A stretch of 64,000 nucleotides of DNA from Nocardioides sp. Soil805 (GTDB taxonomy: Bacteria; Actinomycetota; Actinomycetes; Propionibacteriales; Nocardioidaceae), in the NCBI RefSeq assembly GCF_001429625.1, contig NZ_LMSU01000001.1, positions 1,982,003-2,046,002 of the forward strand, written 5' to 3'. Every line of letters starts with the position of its first letter. The stretch's first letter is position 1. The translations under genes and the position numbers were made by a program. Positions 35,986 through 48,376 of the stretch are shown piece after piece. The notes below the pieces were generated by a model that was given only the letters and a program-made list of their open reading frames with translations, was not told the DNA's origin and did no database searches.

Positions 35986-36645
35986 TCAGGCGAACCACTG
36001 CCACAGCCAGCGGCGCATCGTCAGGATCTCCGCGCGCTGGCTGGCGCTGATCGACCGGGCCAGGTCCGCCACCTCGTCGTGCTCCGCGAGCCCGCGGACC
36101 ACGAGCTGCTGCGACATCATCACCGCGGCCATGTGGTGCCCGATCATGTCCTCGAGGAACACCAGGTCCAGCCGGTCGCCCGACAGCCCGCTGAGGTCGC
36201 GCATCATCGGCCGGTAGGCGGTATGGCCCGAGCGGTCGGGGTACCACTCCTGGAGCCAGGCCCGCATCTGCTCGACCTGCGCCGTCTGGTCCGCCACGAT
36301 CGAGCGGCCCAGCTCCCGCATCTCGGGCCGGTCGGAGCGGCTCAGCTCCCCGGCCGCCTCGATCGCCTCCTCGTGGTGGGCGATCATCCGGACGAGGAAC
36401 CCGTGCTCGCTGCGTACGACGACGTGCATGCCGGCGCCCATCATGGCGCCGAGCCCGGGGCCCTGCATCATCGTCCCGCGGCCGAGGCCCGGCCCGCCGG
36501 GACCGCCGGTGCCCCGCCCTTGGACGTTGCTGGACATCATCCCGGGCCTGTTGTCGTCGTCGTTCGTGAGGGCGACGGCCAGACCCGCCGTTGCGACGAC
36601 CGCCACGACGCTGGCACACACGGCCACCACCACCGAGCGCCTCAT
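35986..36645 (-). CDS. DUF305 exported protein, two tandem His-rich repeats
   Basis: The 219-residue protein has an N-terminal signal or anchor (about 5-25), a Gly/Met-rich linker, and two DUF305 units: FLVRMIAHHEEAIEAA (about 83) and FLEDMIGHHMAAVMMSQ (about 166). DUF305 is a ferritin-like helical fold found beside copper and metal genes; paired His/Met residues suggest metal binding. No copper genes lie next to it here. ATG 36645 has GGAGG upstream. It converges with the TgpA-like gene, 16 nt between stops. Confidence 0.88.
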   Translation of the reverse strand: MRRSVVVAVCASVVAVVATAGLAVALTNDDDNRPGMMSSNVQGRGTGGPGGPGLGRGTMMQGPGLGAMMGAGMHVVVRSEHGFLVRMIAHHEEAIEAAGELSRSDRPEMRELGRSIVADQTAQVEQMRAWLQEWYPDRSGHTAYRPMMRDLSGLSGDRLDLVFLEDMIGHHMAAVMMSQQLVVRGLAEHDEVADLARSISASQRAEILTMRRWLWQWFA

Positions 36646-36790
36646 CGCCGACCTCCTCGCAGGGTCCTCCTGCTACCGAGGATGCGCCAGGGCGGCCGTC
36701 AGGGGGAGAGGCGGGCGCCCCGCGGGCCGGTGACGGAGGTCCCGCAGTGCGGGCGTGCGGACAAGCACCCTTCGCGAGCCGTCCTCCGGC

Positions 36791-38116
36791 TCAGGACTCC
36801 TGTGCGGAGCCGGCGCTCAGCACGGTCAGGCGACCGAAGTTCTCCAGGTAGGACTGCTCGGTCGCGCTCTCGAGGAGCCTCACGGCGTGCCCGTCGGGCG
36901 CGGGGACGTCGGTGTACGGCGCGTACAAGCTGGCCGCCAGGAACAGCGGAGCCCGGCTCGACCACGAACCCAGCGGCCCCCCGTCCGGATCCTCCAGGAC
37001 AGACCCCTTGGGGCTGTCCGCCAGCCGCCGCTCCCGGTCCGAGAGCTCCGCCCCGAGTACCTTCTGCTGCTGCTCGGTCGCGTGGTGCAACACCGACGCG
37101 TCCCGGCGAGCCCGGGCGACGCGGGAGTCGAACTCGTACTCGGCGTAGTCCGGGATCAGGGTCGCGACGAGCTCGGGCAACGTGCCCTCCGAGGTCGGAC
37201 CGCCGCGCCGCACGAGGCGGTACGTCGTGGTGTCGTCCCGCGACGGCATCGGCGCTGCAGGAAGGTCGTGGATGCCTCGCAGGAAGCGGGCCGTCTCCGC
37301 GCTCGCGAGCGGCGCCCCGTCGGCGATCAGCTCGTCCGCGCGCGCAAGGGCGGCGAGCACCTCCACCATCAGTCGGTCCCGGGAGACGTTGAACATCGCG
37401 CTGGCCACGTTCTTGGCGCGCGGGTGGGGCAGACCGCCCGGACTCGCCTGGTCGAAGAGCTGGTCCACCGCAAAGGTCCGGAGTCCTCCGAACTCCTCGG
37501 ACCGCAGGTAGTCGATCATGGTCAGTGCGGAGGTCGGGCCGTCCGAGACGAGCGCGGCGTAGGGCGCAAACCACGCTCCGTCGCCGAACCCCCGGATCCA
37601 TCCGAGGAGCCGCTCACTCTCGTCCGCGTCCCAGCCGGTGGGGACATGGCCGAACATGCCGGCGAGCTCACTGGCGAGGATCGTCCCCAGCGTCGTCATC
37701 CTGCGTGCTTGGGCGTGGACCCGGACCTCCCGCTCGACCCACGGGTCCTCGCCCACGTCGGACCCGGTGACGTGGACAGGCAGCCCGAGTCCGGACTCCG
37801 GGATCTTCCAGTACGGCAGGAGCTGGGCGTCGAACTCACCGGACGACGCGATCAGATCGTTCAAGGTGCTCCGCACCTGCGTCGTGATCGCGAGCAGGGT
37901 GTCCTTGCGGCCGGTCTCCAGTCCGGCCTCGCTCACCTTGACCGCGTCCCGGGCGAGCGCAACGGCATACGCCGACACCAGCACCGCAAGGACGGTCGCG
38001 ACCGTCGTGATCAGGTCGAACCAGGTCAGCAGATCCACTGGAGCAGTCAACAGGACTTTCGCGAGCCCCGACCGTCGTTCACGACAACACACAGTGCCGG
38101 AGACCGCGGCACTCAC
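36791..38116 (-). CDS. Unknown membrane-anchored protein beside tRNA-Ala
   Basis: The 441-residue protein is not recognised. A hydrophobic helix (about 29-52) near the N-terminus is followed by a long soluble, largely helical region with charged stretches and no motif I know. Base composition looks lower in GC than its neighbours by eye. The gene begins 12 nt after the 3' end of tRNA-Ala on the same strand, a common position for acquired genes, but I saw no copy of the tRNA end at its far side. The GTG start at 38116 has no good ribosome site; an internal GTG before the helix is possible. The 36646-36790 spacer shows nothing. Confidence 0.65.
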   Translation of the reverse strand: MSAAVSGTVCCRERRSGLAKVLLTAPVDLLTWFDLITTVATVLAVLVSAYAVALARDAVKVSEAGLETGRKDTLLAITTQVRSTLNDLIASSGEFDAQLLPYWKIPESGLGLPVHVTGSDVGEDPWVEREVRVHAQARRMTTLGTILASELAGMFGHVPTGWDADESERLLGWIRGFGDGAWFAPYAALVSDGPTSALTMIDYLRSEEFGGLRTFAVDQLFDQASPGGLPHPRAKNVASAMFNVSRDRLMVEVLAALARADELIADGAPLASAETARFLRGIHDLPAAPMPSRDDTTTYRLVRRGGPTSEGTLPELVATLIPDYAEYEFDSRVARARRDASVLHHATEQQQKVLGAELSDRERRLADSPKGSVLEDPDGGPLGSWSSRAPLFLAASLYAPYTDVPAPDGHAVRLLESATEQSYLENFGRLTVLSAGSAQES

Positions 38117-38128
38117 GTTCTCGGCGGG

Positions 38129-38204
38129 TGGTGGAGCCTAGGGGACTCGAACCCCTAACCCCCTGCTTGCAAAGCAGGTGCGCTACCAATTGCGCCAAGG
38201 CCCC
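38129..38204 (-). tRNA. tRNA-Ala (anticodon TGC)
   Basis: Read on the minus strand, the gene starts GGGGCCT at 38204 and ends AGGCTCC-A with an encoded CCA (38131-38129). The anticodon loop is CTTTGCAAG within a CTGCT/AGCAG-type stem, giving TGC. The T-loop is GGTTCGAGTCC. The acceptor stem pairs with one G-T wobble. Confidence 0.95.
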
Positions 38205-38231
38205 CGGGTCGGCCCGTGCGGGCCGGGGTGG

Positions 38232-38357
38232 TCAGGACTTGTGGACGGTGTCCGTGGCCTCGGCCCACAGGGCCTGCTCGGTCTTGCCCTCGTCCATCTT
38301 CTTCTTCGCGAACGCGGCGCCGCCGGCGGCCAGCAGGAGGAGGATGATCTTCTTCAT
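38232..38357 (-). CDS. DLW-39 family small protein
   Basis: This 41-residue gene between tRNA-Ala and tRNA-Ile starts at ATG 38357 behind CCAGGAG. It begins [16 protein letters not shown], a short hydrophobic helix, then a basic stretch and a C-terminus containing ALWAEATD. The length, the position between gyrA and the tRNA pair and the LW motif fit the DLW-39 family of actinobacteria, whose function is unknown. The first D of the DLW motif is Ala here. Too short for routine gene callers, it is easily missed. Confidence 0.8.
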   Translation of the reverse strand: MKKIILLLLAAGGAAFAKKKMDEGKTEQALWAEATDTVHKS

Positions 38358-38403
38358 GTGCGCTCCTGGGGGTGCGGGGCGGGTGCCGCGGATGGGACGT
38401 CGG

Positions 38404-38477
38404 TGGGCCTAACAGGACTTGAACCTGTGACCTCTTCCTTATCAGGGAAGCGCTCTAACCGTCTGAGCTATAGGCCC
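38404..38477 (-). tRNA. tRNA-Ile (anticodon GAT)
   Basis: Read on the minus strand, the 74-nt gene starts GGGCCTA at 38477, has D-stem GCTC/GAGC, anticodon stem CTTCC/GGAAG around CTGATAA (GAT), T-stem ACAGG/CCTGT and ends TAGGCCC-A at 38404. The CCA end is not encoded (CCG follows), unlike the neighbouring tRNA-Ala. Confidence 0.96.
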
Positions 38478-38592
38478 GAGTCGTCGCGGACGACGACACG
38501 GCCACCACCGGTGGCCGAGGGGAGACACTACCCCACGCCCGAGGACCCCCACAAAACGCCGGTACGCCGTCCGCGAGGGGTGTGCGCCAGCC

Positions 38593-39153
38593 TCAGCGCT
38601 CGTCCTCGGCGAGGGTGACCTCGATGCCACCGAGCAGCGCCGCGGCCATGTTGTAGAGGAACGCGGTGAGGGTGGCGATGGCCGTCAGCAGGATCACGTC
38701 GATGATGCTGACGAGCAGGGTGAAGCCGAGCACCCGACCCATGCCGAGGTAGTTGGTGACGTCGAAGTCGCTGGTGTTGGTGTCGCCCTCGACGACGCTC
38801 GCGACCGTCGAGTTGATCGAGTCCCAGACGCCCGCGGCACCGAGGACCGACCACACCATGAAGACCGCCACGAAGGTGACGACGCCGAAGGCGACCGAAA
38901 GCAGGAACGAGGTCTTCATGACCGACCAGGGGTCGATCCGGGTCAGCCGCAGTCGGGCACGGCGGGGCGACTTGGCCGACCCCTTGGTGATGCGGCGACC
39001 GGTGCGGGTGTCCTTCGCCTCCGCGTTGGCGCGGTGCTCGGTGGCGGCGTTGGACAGCTTCGACTGGACGCGCTCGCTCAGCGACGGCCGAGACGCGGCG
39101 GACTCGTCACCGCGCGGGCTGCCCTGGGCTCGGGAAGCGGTGCGCTCGGACAT
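38593..39153 (-). CDS. DUF3566 transmembrane protein
   Basis: The 186-residue protein has a charged N-terminal region (1-65), the DUF3566 signature ARLRLTRIDPWSVMKTSF, and three hydrophobic segments (about 80-102, 138-160 and 160-175). This family lies immediately downstream of gyrA in actinobacteria, with only 3 nt between gyrA stop and this ATG (39153). Its role is unknown; the conserved position suggests cotranscription with gyrA rather than a link to topology. Confidence 0.9.
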   Translation of the reverse strand: MSERTASRAQGSPRGDESAASRPSLSERVQSKLSNAATEHRANAEAKDTRTGRRITKGSAKSPRRARLRLTRIDPWSVMKTSFLLSVAFGVVTFVAVFMVWSVLGAAGVWDSINSTVASVVEGDTNTSDFDVTNYLGMGRVLGFTLLVSIIDVILLTAIATLTAFLYNMAAALLGGIEVTLAEDER

Positions 39154-39156
39154 GGA

Positions 39157-41979
<2,823 letters not shown>

Positions 41980-42033
41980 GGGTCTGTGTCCTTCTCGGGA
42001 GATCTACTCGAATCTAGGTCTGGTCTTAGACAC

Positions 42034-44103
42034 TCAGATATCGAGGAATCGGACGTCCTTGGCGTTGCGCTGGATGAACGAGCGCCGCTGCTCGACGTCC
42101 TCGCCCATCAGCGTGGAGAACACCTCGTCGGCCTGGGCGGCGTCGTCGAGGGTGACCTGGAGCATGAGGCGCTGCTCGGGGTTCATCGTGGTCTCCCACA
42201 GCTCCTCGGCGTTCATCTCACCGAGGCCCTTGTAGCGCTGCACCGGGTTCTCCTTGGGCAGCTTGCGGCCCTGGGCCAGGCCGTCCTTCATCATCGCGTC
42301 GCGCTCGGCGTCGGAGTAGACGAACTCGTGCTCGGCCGGCTTGTTCCACCGGATCCGGTAGAGCGGCGGCTGGGCCATGTAGACGTAGCCGTGCTCGATG
42401 AGCGGCTTCATGAAGCGGAACAGCAGCGTCAGCAGCAGGGTGTTGATGTGGTGGCCGTCGACGTCGGCGTCGGCCATCAGCACGACCTTGTGGTAACGCA
42501 GCTTCTCGAGGCTGAACTCCTCGTGGATGCCGGTGCCGAGCGCGGAGATGATCGCCTGGACCTCGGTGTTGGCCAGCACCTTGTCGATGCGGGCCTTCTC
42601 GACGTTCAGGATCTTGCCGCGGATCGGCAGGATCGCCTGGACGCGTGGGTCGCGGCCCTGGCGCGCGGAGCCGCCGGCCGAGTCACCCTCGACGATGAAG
42701 ACCTCGCACTCGGCGGGGTTGGTCGACTGGCAGTCGCTCAGCTTGCCCGGCAGGCCGCCGCCGCCCAGCAGGCCCTTGCGGTTGCGGGCCAGGTCGCGCG
42801 CCTTGCGGGCCGCGATGCGCGCCGACGCCGCGGCCTGCGACTTGCGGACGATGTCCTTGCCCTCGGCGGGGTTCTGCTCGAACCAGGCGCCGAGCTGGTC
42901 GTTGACGATGCGCTGGGTGAAGCCCTTGGCCTCGGTGTTGCCGAGCTTGGTCTTGGTCTGCCCCTCGAACTGGGGCTCCTCGAGCTTGATCGAGATGATG
43001 GCGGTCAGGCCCTCGCGGATGTCGTCGCCGGAGACCCGGTCCTCCTTCTTCTTGATCTGGCCCCACTCCTCACCCCAGTGGTTGACCAGGCTGGTGAGTG
43101 CCGAGCGGAAGCCCTCCTCGTGGGTGCCGCCCTCGTGGGTGTTGATCGCGTTGGCGAAGGTGTGGACCGACTCAGTGAACGAGGTGTTCCACTGCATCGC
43201 CACCTCGAGGCTCATGTGCGCGCCCGAGGACTCGGGCGACTCGGCCTCGAAGGAGATGATCGTCGGGTTGGCCTTGTCCTTGCGGCGGTTGAGGTGCTCG
43301 ACGTAGTCGACGAGGCCGCGGTCGTACTTGAAGATCCGCTCGAGGCCGGTCGCGGTCTTCTTGATCGCGTCGGCGCCCGCCTGGTCGACGCTGGGGTCGA
43401 TGGTGCTGTCGCCCACCGCGTCAGCGAGGTCGTCGGCGTGCTCGCGCTCGTCGCGAACCACGATCTCGAGGCCCTTGTTGAGGAAGGCCATCTCGCGGAT
43501 GCGGTTGGTGATCGTCTCGAGGTTGTACGTCGTGGTCTCGAAGATGTCCTCCGAGGCCCACCACGTGACGGTCGTGCCGGTGCGCTCGCCCTCCTCCATC
43601 GGACGGACCTGCTCGAGCTCGCCGTCGGGCACGCCGAGGCTGAAGGTCTGGCGCCACAGGTGGCCGCGGTTGCGGACCTCGGCGTGCAGGTGCGTCGAGA
43701 GCGCGTTGACGACCGAGACGCCGACGCCGTGCAGGCCGCCGGACACCTTGTAGCCGCCGCCGCCGAACTTGCCGCCCGCGTGCAGCATCGTCAGCGCCAT
43801 CGTCAGCGCGGGCATGTCCTGCCCGGGCGCGGTGTCGGTGGGGATGCCGCGACCGTTGTCCTCGACCCGGACGCTGCCGTCGGCCCGCAGGGTGACGATC
43901 ACGCGGTCGCAGTAGCCCGCCATCGACTCGTCGACGGCGTTGTCGATGATCTCCCAGATGAGGTGGTGCAGGCCGCGCTCACCGGTGGAGCCGATGTACA
44001 TGCCGGGGCGCTTGCGGACCGCTTCGAGGCCCTCCAGCACCTGGATCGCGGAGGCGTCGTAGTCGACGCCGTTGGGCCTCTCGGGGGCGGATCCGTCGCT
44101 CAC
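42034..44103 (-). CDS. gyrB: DNA gyrase subunit B
   Basis: The 689-residue ATPase subunit has the GHKL site ([32 protein letters not shown]), the transducer domain and the TOPRIM region ([29 protein letters not shown]), and ends in the GyrB tail [15 protein letters not shown] use GTG 44103, with GAGG 8 nt upstream and a normal N-terminus ([16 protein letters not shown]); the frame is open to 44214 but that part has no homology. It partners gyrA downstream. The 270-nt spacer upstream holds a likely promoter. Confidence 0.96.
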   Translation of the reverse strand: MSDGSAPERPNGVDYDASAIQVLEGLEAVRKRPGMYIGSTGERGLHHLIWEIIDNAVDESMAGYCDRVIVTLRADGSVRVEDNGRGIPTDTAPGQDMPALTMALTMLHAGGKFGGGGYKVSGGLHGVGVSVVNALSTHLHAEVRNRGHLWRQTFSLGVPDGELEQVRPMEEGERTGTTVTWWASEDIFETTTYNLETITNRIREMAFLNKGLEIVVRDEREHADDLADAVGDSTIDPSVDQAGADAIKKTATGLERIFKYDRGLVDYVEHLNRRKDKANPTIISFEAESPESSGAHMSLEVAMQWNTSFTESVHTFANAINTHEGGTHEEGFRSALTSLVNHWGEEWGQIKKKEDRVSGDDIREGLTAIISIKLEEPQFEGQTKTKLGNTEAKGFTQRIVNDQLGAWFEQNPAEGKDIVRKSQAAASARIAARKARDLARNRKGLLGGGGLPGKLSDCQSTNPAECEVFIVEGDSAGGSARQGRDPRVQAILPIRGKILNVEKARIDKVLANTEVQAIISALGTGIHEEFSLEKLRYHKVVLMADADVDGHHINTLLLTLLFRFMKPLIEHGYVYMAQPPLYRIRWNKPAEHEFVYSDAERDAMMKDGLAQGRKLPKENPVQRYKGLGEMNAEELWETTMNPEQRLMLQVTLDDAAQADEVFSTLMGEDVEQRRSFIQRNAKDVRFLDI

Positions 44104-44372
44104 GCAAACCTCATCTGCTTCTCGACCACACGGGTCGGTGACATGGGAGAGGGTCGCGACTGATGAGCCGGCGACCCGTTCGGCGAGTCTACCCTTCACG
44201 CGCGCACAATCCACGCATGTGCTCTCCGAATCGGGTCATCTGGGGACGAAATATGCCCCTGAGGGCCCCGTGAGGGCATCGCGGAGGGCCGATCAGGGGG
44301 TCGGACAGGTCCCTGTACGTCCGAGCGGCCCGTAGATCGGCATTCCGGCGCGCGGCCTCGGCCGGGGAGGCC
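44104..44372 (-). promoter_or_regulatory. gyrB upstream region with candidate promoter
   Basis: The 269-nt spacer between DUF721 and gyrB contains no gene. On the minus strand TAGACT (44191-44186) could be a -10 element, with a weak -35 TGGATT 16 nt upstream, giving a leader of about 80 nt. An AT-rich patch GCATATTTCG lies near 44247-44256. Promoter assignment is by sequence alone. Confidence 0.4.
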
Positions 44373-44975
44373 TCACCCGTAGGTGTCGCGCGGACCTCGT
44401 CCGTCGCGGCTGGTGAAGCGGCCCTTCTTCCAGCTCGGCAGGTGTGGCCCCTGGATGTCGATCACGGTGACCGTGCCGTGCCCGAGCTCCTCGTTGAGTC
44501 GTCGTACGACGGTCGGTGCGAGCAGCTTGAGCTGGGTCGCCCAGGCGGTGGAGTCGGTGCGCACGACGAGGCGGGTGTCGGCGAAGGACTCGGGGGTGCA
44601 GTGCGACGCCACCTCGTCGCCGACCAGCTCGGCCCAGCGGCCGAAGACCGACTGCACGCGCAGGTCGAGCTCCCAGCCGTGGTTGGAGATCAGTCGCTCG
44701 AGCGCGGTGTCGACCAGCTGGGGGTCGCGGTCGGAGGGGAAGGCGCCGGACGTGCGCGGCCCCCCACGACGGCGCGGGGCGTCGTACGGCGTCGTACGGC
44801 GCTTCTTCTTCGTCGTCGGTGTCCCGGGGACCGCGCCGGCCGCGCGCCGGGCCGCCCGGGCCAGGTCGAGGCCGTCGTCGTGGTGCTCCGGTGCGGGCTC
44901 GGGGGCGGGCTCGGGGGCGGGCGCACCGCTCTCGGGGGCCTCCGGCTCCGTGCCCTCGGGCGGCTCACTCGTCAC
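44373..44975 (-). CDS. DUF721 (DciA-like) protein
   Basis: The 200-residue protein has an acidic Pro-rich N-terminus (1-50), a basic KKKRR segment, and the DUF721/DciA domain from about residue 85: [23 protein letters not shown], then [26 protein letters not shown]. DciA proteins load or assist the replicative helicase DnaB; that function is known for other bacteria, and inferred here. GTG 44975 overlaps the recF 3' end by 11 nt and has GGGGAGG 8 nt upstream. A position between recF and gyrB is standard in actinobacteria. Confidence 0.9.
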   Translation of the reverse strand: MTSEPPEGTEPEAPESGAPAPEPAPEPAPEHHDDGLDLARAARRAAGAVPGTPTTKKKRRTTPYDAPRRRGGPRTSGAFPSDRDPQLVDTALERLISNHGWELDLRVQSVFGRWAELVGDEVASHCTPESFADTRLVVRTDSTAWATQLKLLAPTVVRRLNEELGHGTVTVIDIQGPHLPSWKKGRFTSRDGRGPRDTYG

Positions 44976-46119
44976 GGCGCACCTCCCCGTCGGCGACCAC
45001 GAAGCGGACGCCCTGCAGCGCGACCGGCACGTCCGCGGCCACGGCCGCGGTGACCAGGACCTGCTCCGCACCGGCGACCAGCTCGGCCAGCTGCTGGCGG
45101 CGCTCGCCGTCCAGCTCGGCGAAGACGTCGTCGAGCACCAGGATCGGGTCGTCGCCGTCGGCCCGCAGCAGGTCGTACGCCGCGAGGCGCAGCGCGAGCG
45201 CGAAGGACCAGGACTCCCCGTGCGAGGCATACCCCTTGACCGGCAGCCGGAGGTCGCCGGCCTGCCTGCCCGTGCCGAGGGTGAGCAGCAGCTCGTCGCG
45301 GTGCGGACCGACGAGGGAGATGCCGCGGTCCAGCTCGTCCTTGCGGCGGCGCTCGAGCTCGGCCAGCAGCGCCTCGGTCAGGTCGCCGGCCCCGGCGGCG
45401 CCGTCGAGGTCGAAGGACGGCTTGTACTCGATCTCGGCGTCGTCGCGGCTCGCCCCGCGGGCCACCGCCTCGTAGGCCTTGCCGAGGTGGGGGCGCAGCT
45501 CCTCGACCAGCCGCAGGCGGGCGGCGAGCAGCTCGGCGCCGACCCGCGCGAGGTGGGCGTCCCAGACCCCGAGGGTCGACAGCGCGGTCTCGCGGGCCTC
45601 GCCGCGGGCGATCCCCGCGGTCTTGAGGAGGGTGTTGCGCTGCTTGAGGACGCGGTCGTAGTCGGCGCGGACGCCGGCCAGCCGTGGGGTACGCAGCATC
45701 AGCAGGTCGTCGAGCATCTTGCGCCGGTCGCTCGGGTCGCCCTTGACCAGGGTGAGGTCGTCGGGGGCGAAGACCACCGTGCGCACCAGGCCGATGATCT
45801 CCCGGGGGCGCGGCAGGGGGGAGCGGTTGACCCGGGCCCGGTTGGCGCGACCGGGGTTGAGCTCGACCTCGAGCACCGCCGTACGACCGTCACGGACGAC
45901 CGCCGCCCGCACGACCGCCTGGTCGGCCCCCGCCTTAACCAGTGGCGCGTCGGAGGCGACGCGGTGCGAGGAGAGCCGGGAGAGGTAGTCGATGGCCTCG
46001 ACCAGGTTGGTCTTGCCCTGGCCGTTGCGCCCGATGAACGCCGTCGCGCCCGGGCCCAGCTCCACGTCGAGGTCGGCGTAGGAGCGGAAGTTGTGCAGGG
46101 TCAGGTGGGCGACATGCAC
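44965..46119 (-). CDS. recF: DNA repair/replication protein RecF
   Basis: The 384-residue SMC-like ATPase acts in recombinational repair of single-strand gaps and fork restart. The Walker A motif is [10 protein letters not shown] (30-39); the ABC signature region ([11 protein letters not shown] nearby) and Walker [16 protein letters not shown] follow in order. GTG 46119 is chosen since the protein then starts [13 protein letters not shown] like other RecF; the longer frame to 46209 lies inside gnd. The order dnaN-gnd-recF-DUF721-gyrB-gyrA is typical of this phylum. Confidence 0.95.
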   Translation of the reverse strand: MHVAHLTLHNFRSYADLDVELGPGATAFIGRNGQGKTNLVEAIDYLSRLSSHRVASDAPLVKAGADQAVVRAAVVRDGRTAVLEVELNPGRANRARVNRSPLPRPREIIGLVRTVVFAPDDLTLVKGDPSDRRKMLDDLLMLRTPRLAGVRADYDRVLKQRNTLLKTAGIARGEARETALSTLGVWDAHLARVGAELLAARLRLVEELRPHLGKAYEAVARGASRDDAEIEYKPSFDLDGAAGAGDLTEALLAELERRRKDELDRGISLVGPHRDELLLTLGTGRQAGDLRLPVKGYASHGESWSFALALRLAAYDLLRADGDDPILVLDDVFAELDGERRQQLAELVAGAEQVLVTAAVAADVPVALQGVRFVVADGEVRRDE

Positions 46120-46126
46120 GTGGCGC

Positions 46127-47107
46127 CTAGCTCTCGCCCGTCTGGCGACCCTCGCCGGCACCGGCCTGACGGGCCGCGCCCGACTGGTCGGGCTGACCCC
46201 CGGTGGCACCAGCGGCGTCGCCGCCCTTGGGCGCCGCCGTCCGGACCGCGTGGCCGCCGAACTGGTTGCGCATCGCCGCGACGGCCTTCATCGTCGGGGA
46301 GTCCTCCTGGCGGGAGACGAAGCGTGCGTAGAGCGCCGCGGTGATGGCCGGGGTGGCGACCGCGTGCTCGATACCGGCCTCGACGGTCCAGCGGCCCTCG
46401 CCCGAGTCCTCGGCGTAGCCGGCGATCTGGCTCAGGCCCGGGTCCTCGTCCAGTGCGGCGACCATGAGGTCGAGCAGCCAGGACCGGATCACGGTGCCCT
46501 CGCGCCAGGAGCGGAAGACCTCGGTCACGTTGTCGGTGACCTCGGCGGCCTCGAGGAGCTCCCAGCCCTCGGCGTAGGCCTGCATGACGGCGTACTCGAT
46601 GCCGTTGTGGACCATCTTGGAGAAGTGTCCGGCGCCGACCTTGCCTGCGTGCACGGCCCCGAAGTCGCCCTCGGGCTTCAGGGCGTCGAAGACCGGCTGG
46701 ACCTTCTCGATGTCGGCCGCGTCGCCGCCGTACATCAGGGCGTAGCCGTTCTCCAGGCCCCACACACCACCGGAGACGCCGCAGTCGACGTAGCCGACGC
46801 CCTTGCCGGAGAGCAGCTCCGCGTTGGCGATGTCGTCGGTCCAGCGCGAGTTGCCGCCGTCGACGACCACGTCGCCCTCGCCGAGCAGGTCACCGAGCTC
46901 CTTGACGGTGGCCCGCGTCGGCTCCCCGGCGGGGACCATCACCCACACGACGCGGGGGGAGGGCAACGCCTCGACCATCTCGGCGAGGGACCCGGCGTCG
47001 CTGACGTCCGGGTTGCGGTCGTAGCCGACGACGGTGTGGCCGGCGCGCCGCAACCGCTCGCGCATGTTGCCGCCCATCTTGCCGAGGCCGACGAGTCCGA
47101 TGTCCAT
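46127..47107 (-). CDS. gnd: 6-phosphogluconate dehydrogenase, decarboxylating (short type)
   Basis: The 326-residue enzyme converts 6-phosphogluconate to ribulose 5-phosphate with NAD(P)H. It has the Rossmann motif GLGKMGGNM at the N-terminus, the substrate loop [17 protein letters not shown] and the catalytic Lys in [15 protein letters not shown]. It belongs to the short YqeC-like class rather than the 470-residue type. ATG 47107 is chosen with GGGAG 5 nt upstream; TTG 47119 and ATG 47110 are alternatives. The last 40 residues are Gly/Ala-rich and unrelated to the enzyme core. It lies between dnaN and recF, as in many actinobacteria. Confidence 0.92.
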   Translation of the reverse strand: MDIGLVGLGKMGGNMRERLRRAGHTVVGYDRNPDVSDAGSLAEMVEALPSPRVVWVMVPAGEPTRATVKELGDLLGEGDVVVDGGNSRWTDDIANAELLSGKGVGYVDCGVSGGVWGLENGYALMYGGDAADIEKVQPVFDALKPEGDFGAVHAGKVGAGHFSKMVHNGIEYAVMQAYAEGWELLEAAEVTDNVTEVFRSWREGTVIRSWLLDLMVAALDEDPGLSQIAGYAEDSGEGRWTVEAGIEHAVATPAITAALYARFVSRQEDSPTMKAVAAMRNQFGGHAVRTAAPKGGDAAGATGGQPDQSGAARQAGAGEGRQTGES

Positions 47108-47154
47108 CATGTCTCCCAAGGCTCGCGGATCGTTGTCGTGCTGGATTTCGACAC

Positions 47155-47189
47155 GGGCCGACGGGAGCTCGCACGCTCGCTCCCGGCCC
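47155..47189. repeat. Hairpin in the gnd-dnaN spacer, possible interspersed repeat
   Basis: CGGGAG/CTCCCG (47162-47167, 47180-47185) is extended by GGGC/GCCC (47155-47158, 47186-47189) across a 3-nt bulge. It is bracketed by GGATTTCGACACG and GCTCAATCTGG, resembling the TTTCGAC...GCTCAA type of actinobacterial intergenic repeats. It could also terminate dnaN transcripts. Confidence 0.45.
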
Positions 47190-47242
47190 TGCTCAATCTG
47201 GTCGACCGACGCCGGACGCGCAAGCGCGCCCGGCTGGTCGCC

Positions 47243-48376
47243 TCAGGACAGCAGGCGACGCGGCATCAGGAGGTAGCGGAAGCCGTTGTCGTCGCTGCCG
47301 TCGGTGCTCGAGATGACGACCGGCTTGGTGGCCTGGGTGAACGACAGGTCGATGAACTCCCCGTCGAGGGCGGTGAGGCCGTCGAGCAGGAACTGCGGGT
47401 TGAACCCCGTGGTGAGCGCCTCGCCGGTGATCTCGGCGTCGATCGCCTCGGTCGCCATCGCCTCGTCGCCGCTGCCGGCGTCGAGCACCAGCTGGTCGTC
47501 GCCGAACTTCAGCTGCACCGCGGTGTTGCGCTCGGCCACCAGGGCGACGCGCTTGACCGTGTCGATGAGCTCCTGCTTGTTGACCTTGGCCACGGTGAGG
47601 TGCTCGCTGGGGAACAGCGAGCGGACCTTGGGGAACTCCCCGTCGAGCAGGCGCGTGGTGGTGCGTCGTACGCCGCCCAGCCCGGTGCCCTCGAAGCCGA
47701 TCAGGCCCTCACCGGTCCCGCCGGTGCTGAGCGCGATGGTCACCTCGGCGCCGGAGGTCATCGACTTGGCCGTGTCGCCGAGCACCTTGGCGGGCACGAG
47801 CGCCGCGACCGAGGCGTCAGGGGTCTGCGGGTTCCAGGTCAGCTCGCGGTGCGAGAGGCGGAAGCGGTCCGTGGCCAGCAGCGACATGGTCGCGCCGTCG
47901 ATCTCGATCCGGACACCGGTGAGGACCGGGAGCATGTCGTCGCGACCGGCTGCGGTCACCGCCTGGGCGACGGCGTGGGCGAAGTCGTTGCTCGAGACCG
48001 TGCCGGTGGCGGCGGGCATCTGGGGGAGCGTGGGGTAGTCCTCGACCGGCATGGTCTGGAGGCTGAAGCGCGCCGATCCGCAGGTGAGCTGGACCTTGGG
48101 GCCCTCGAGCACCACGTCGACCGGCTTGTTGGGCAGGCTGCGGCAGATGTCGGCGAGGAGCCGGCCGCTGACGAGCGCTGCGCCGTCGTCGCTGACCTGG
48201 GCGGTCAGGTCGGCGCGCGCGGACGTCTCGTAGTCGAAGGTGGAGAGCACCAGGCCCTCGTTGCTGGCCTCGATCAGCAGCCCGGCGAGGACCGGGGCGC
48301 TGGGACGGACCGGGAGGCTGCGGGCCGCCCAGGCGACGGCATCGGCGAAGACGTCGCGTTCGACGCGGAACTTCAC
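47243..48376 (-). CDS. dnaN: DNA polymerase III sliding clamp (beta subunit)
   Basis: The 377-residue protein forms the ring clamp that tethers polymerase III. All three clamp domains are present; recognisable segments are VKFRVERDVFADAVAWAARS at the start, LLATDRFRLSHRELTW in domain 2, and the C-terminal YLLMPRRLL that forms the partner-binding pocket (usual MPMRL form). GTG 48376 has GAGGAG 9 nt upstream; the long frame upstream runs through oriC and is not coding. It lies 502 nt downstream of dnaA. Confidence 0.97.
   Translation of the reverse strand: MKFRVERDVFADAVAWAARSLPVRPSAPVLAGLLIEASNEGLVLSTFDYETSARADLTAQVSDDGAALVSGRLLADICRSLPNKPVDVVLEGPKVQLTCGSARFSLQTMPVEDYPTLPQMPAATGTVSSNDFAHAVAQAVTAAGRDDMLPVLTGVRIEIDGATMSLLATDRFRLSHRELTWNPQTPDASVAALVPAKVLGDTAKSMTSGAEVTIALSTGGTGEGLIGFEGTGLGGVRRTTTRLLDGEFPKVRSLFPSEHLTVAKVNKQELIDTVKRVALVAERNTAVQLKFGDDQLVLDAGSGDEAMATEAIDAEITGEALTTGFNPQFLLDGLTALDGEFIDLSFTQATKPVVISSTDGSDDNGFRYLLMPRRLLS

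Noticed and set aside
36646..38204. Genomic island integrated at tRNA-Ala
   Set aside because: The unknown gene adjoins the tRNA, but no integrase and no duplicated tRNA 3' end were found, so only a possible acquired gene is reported.
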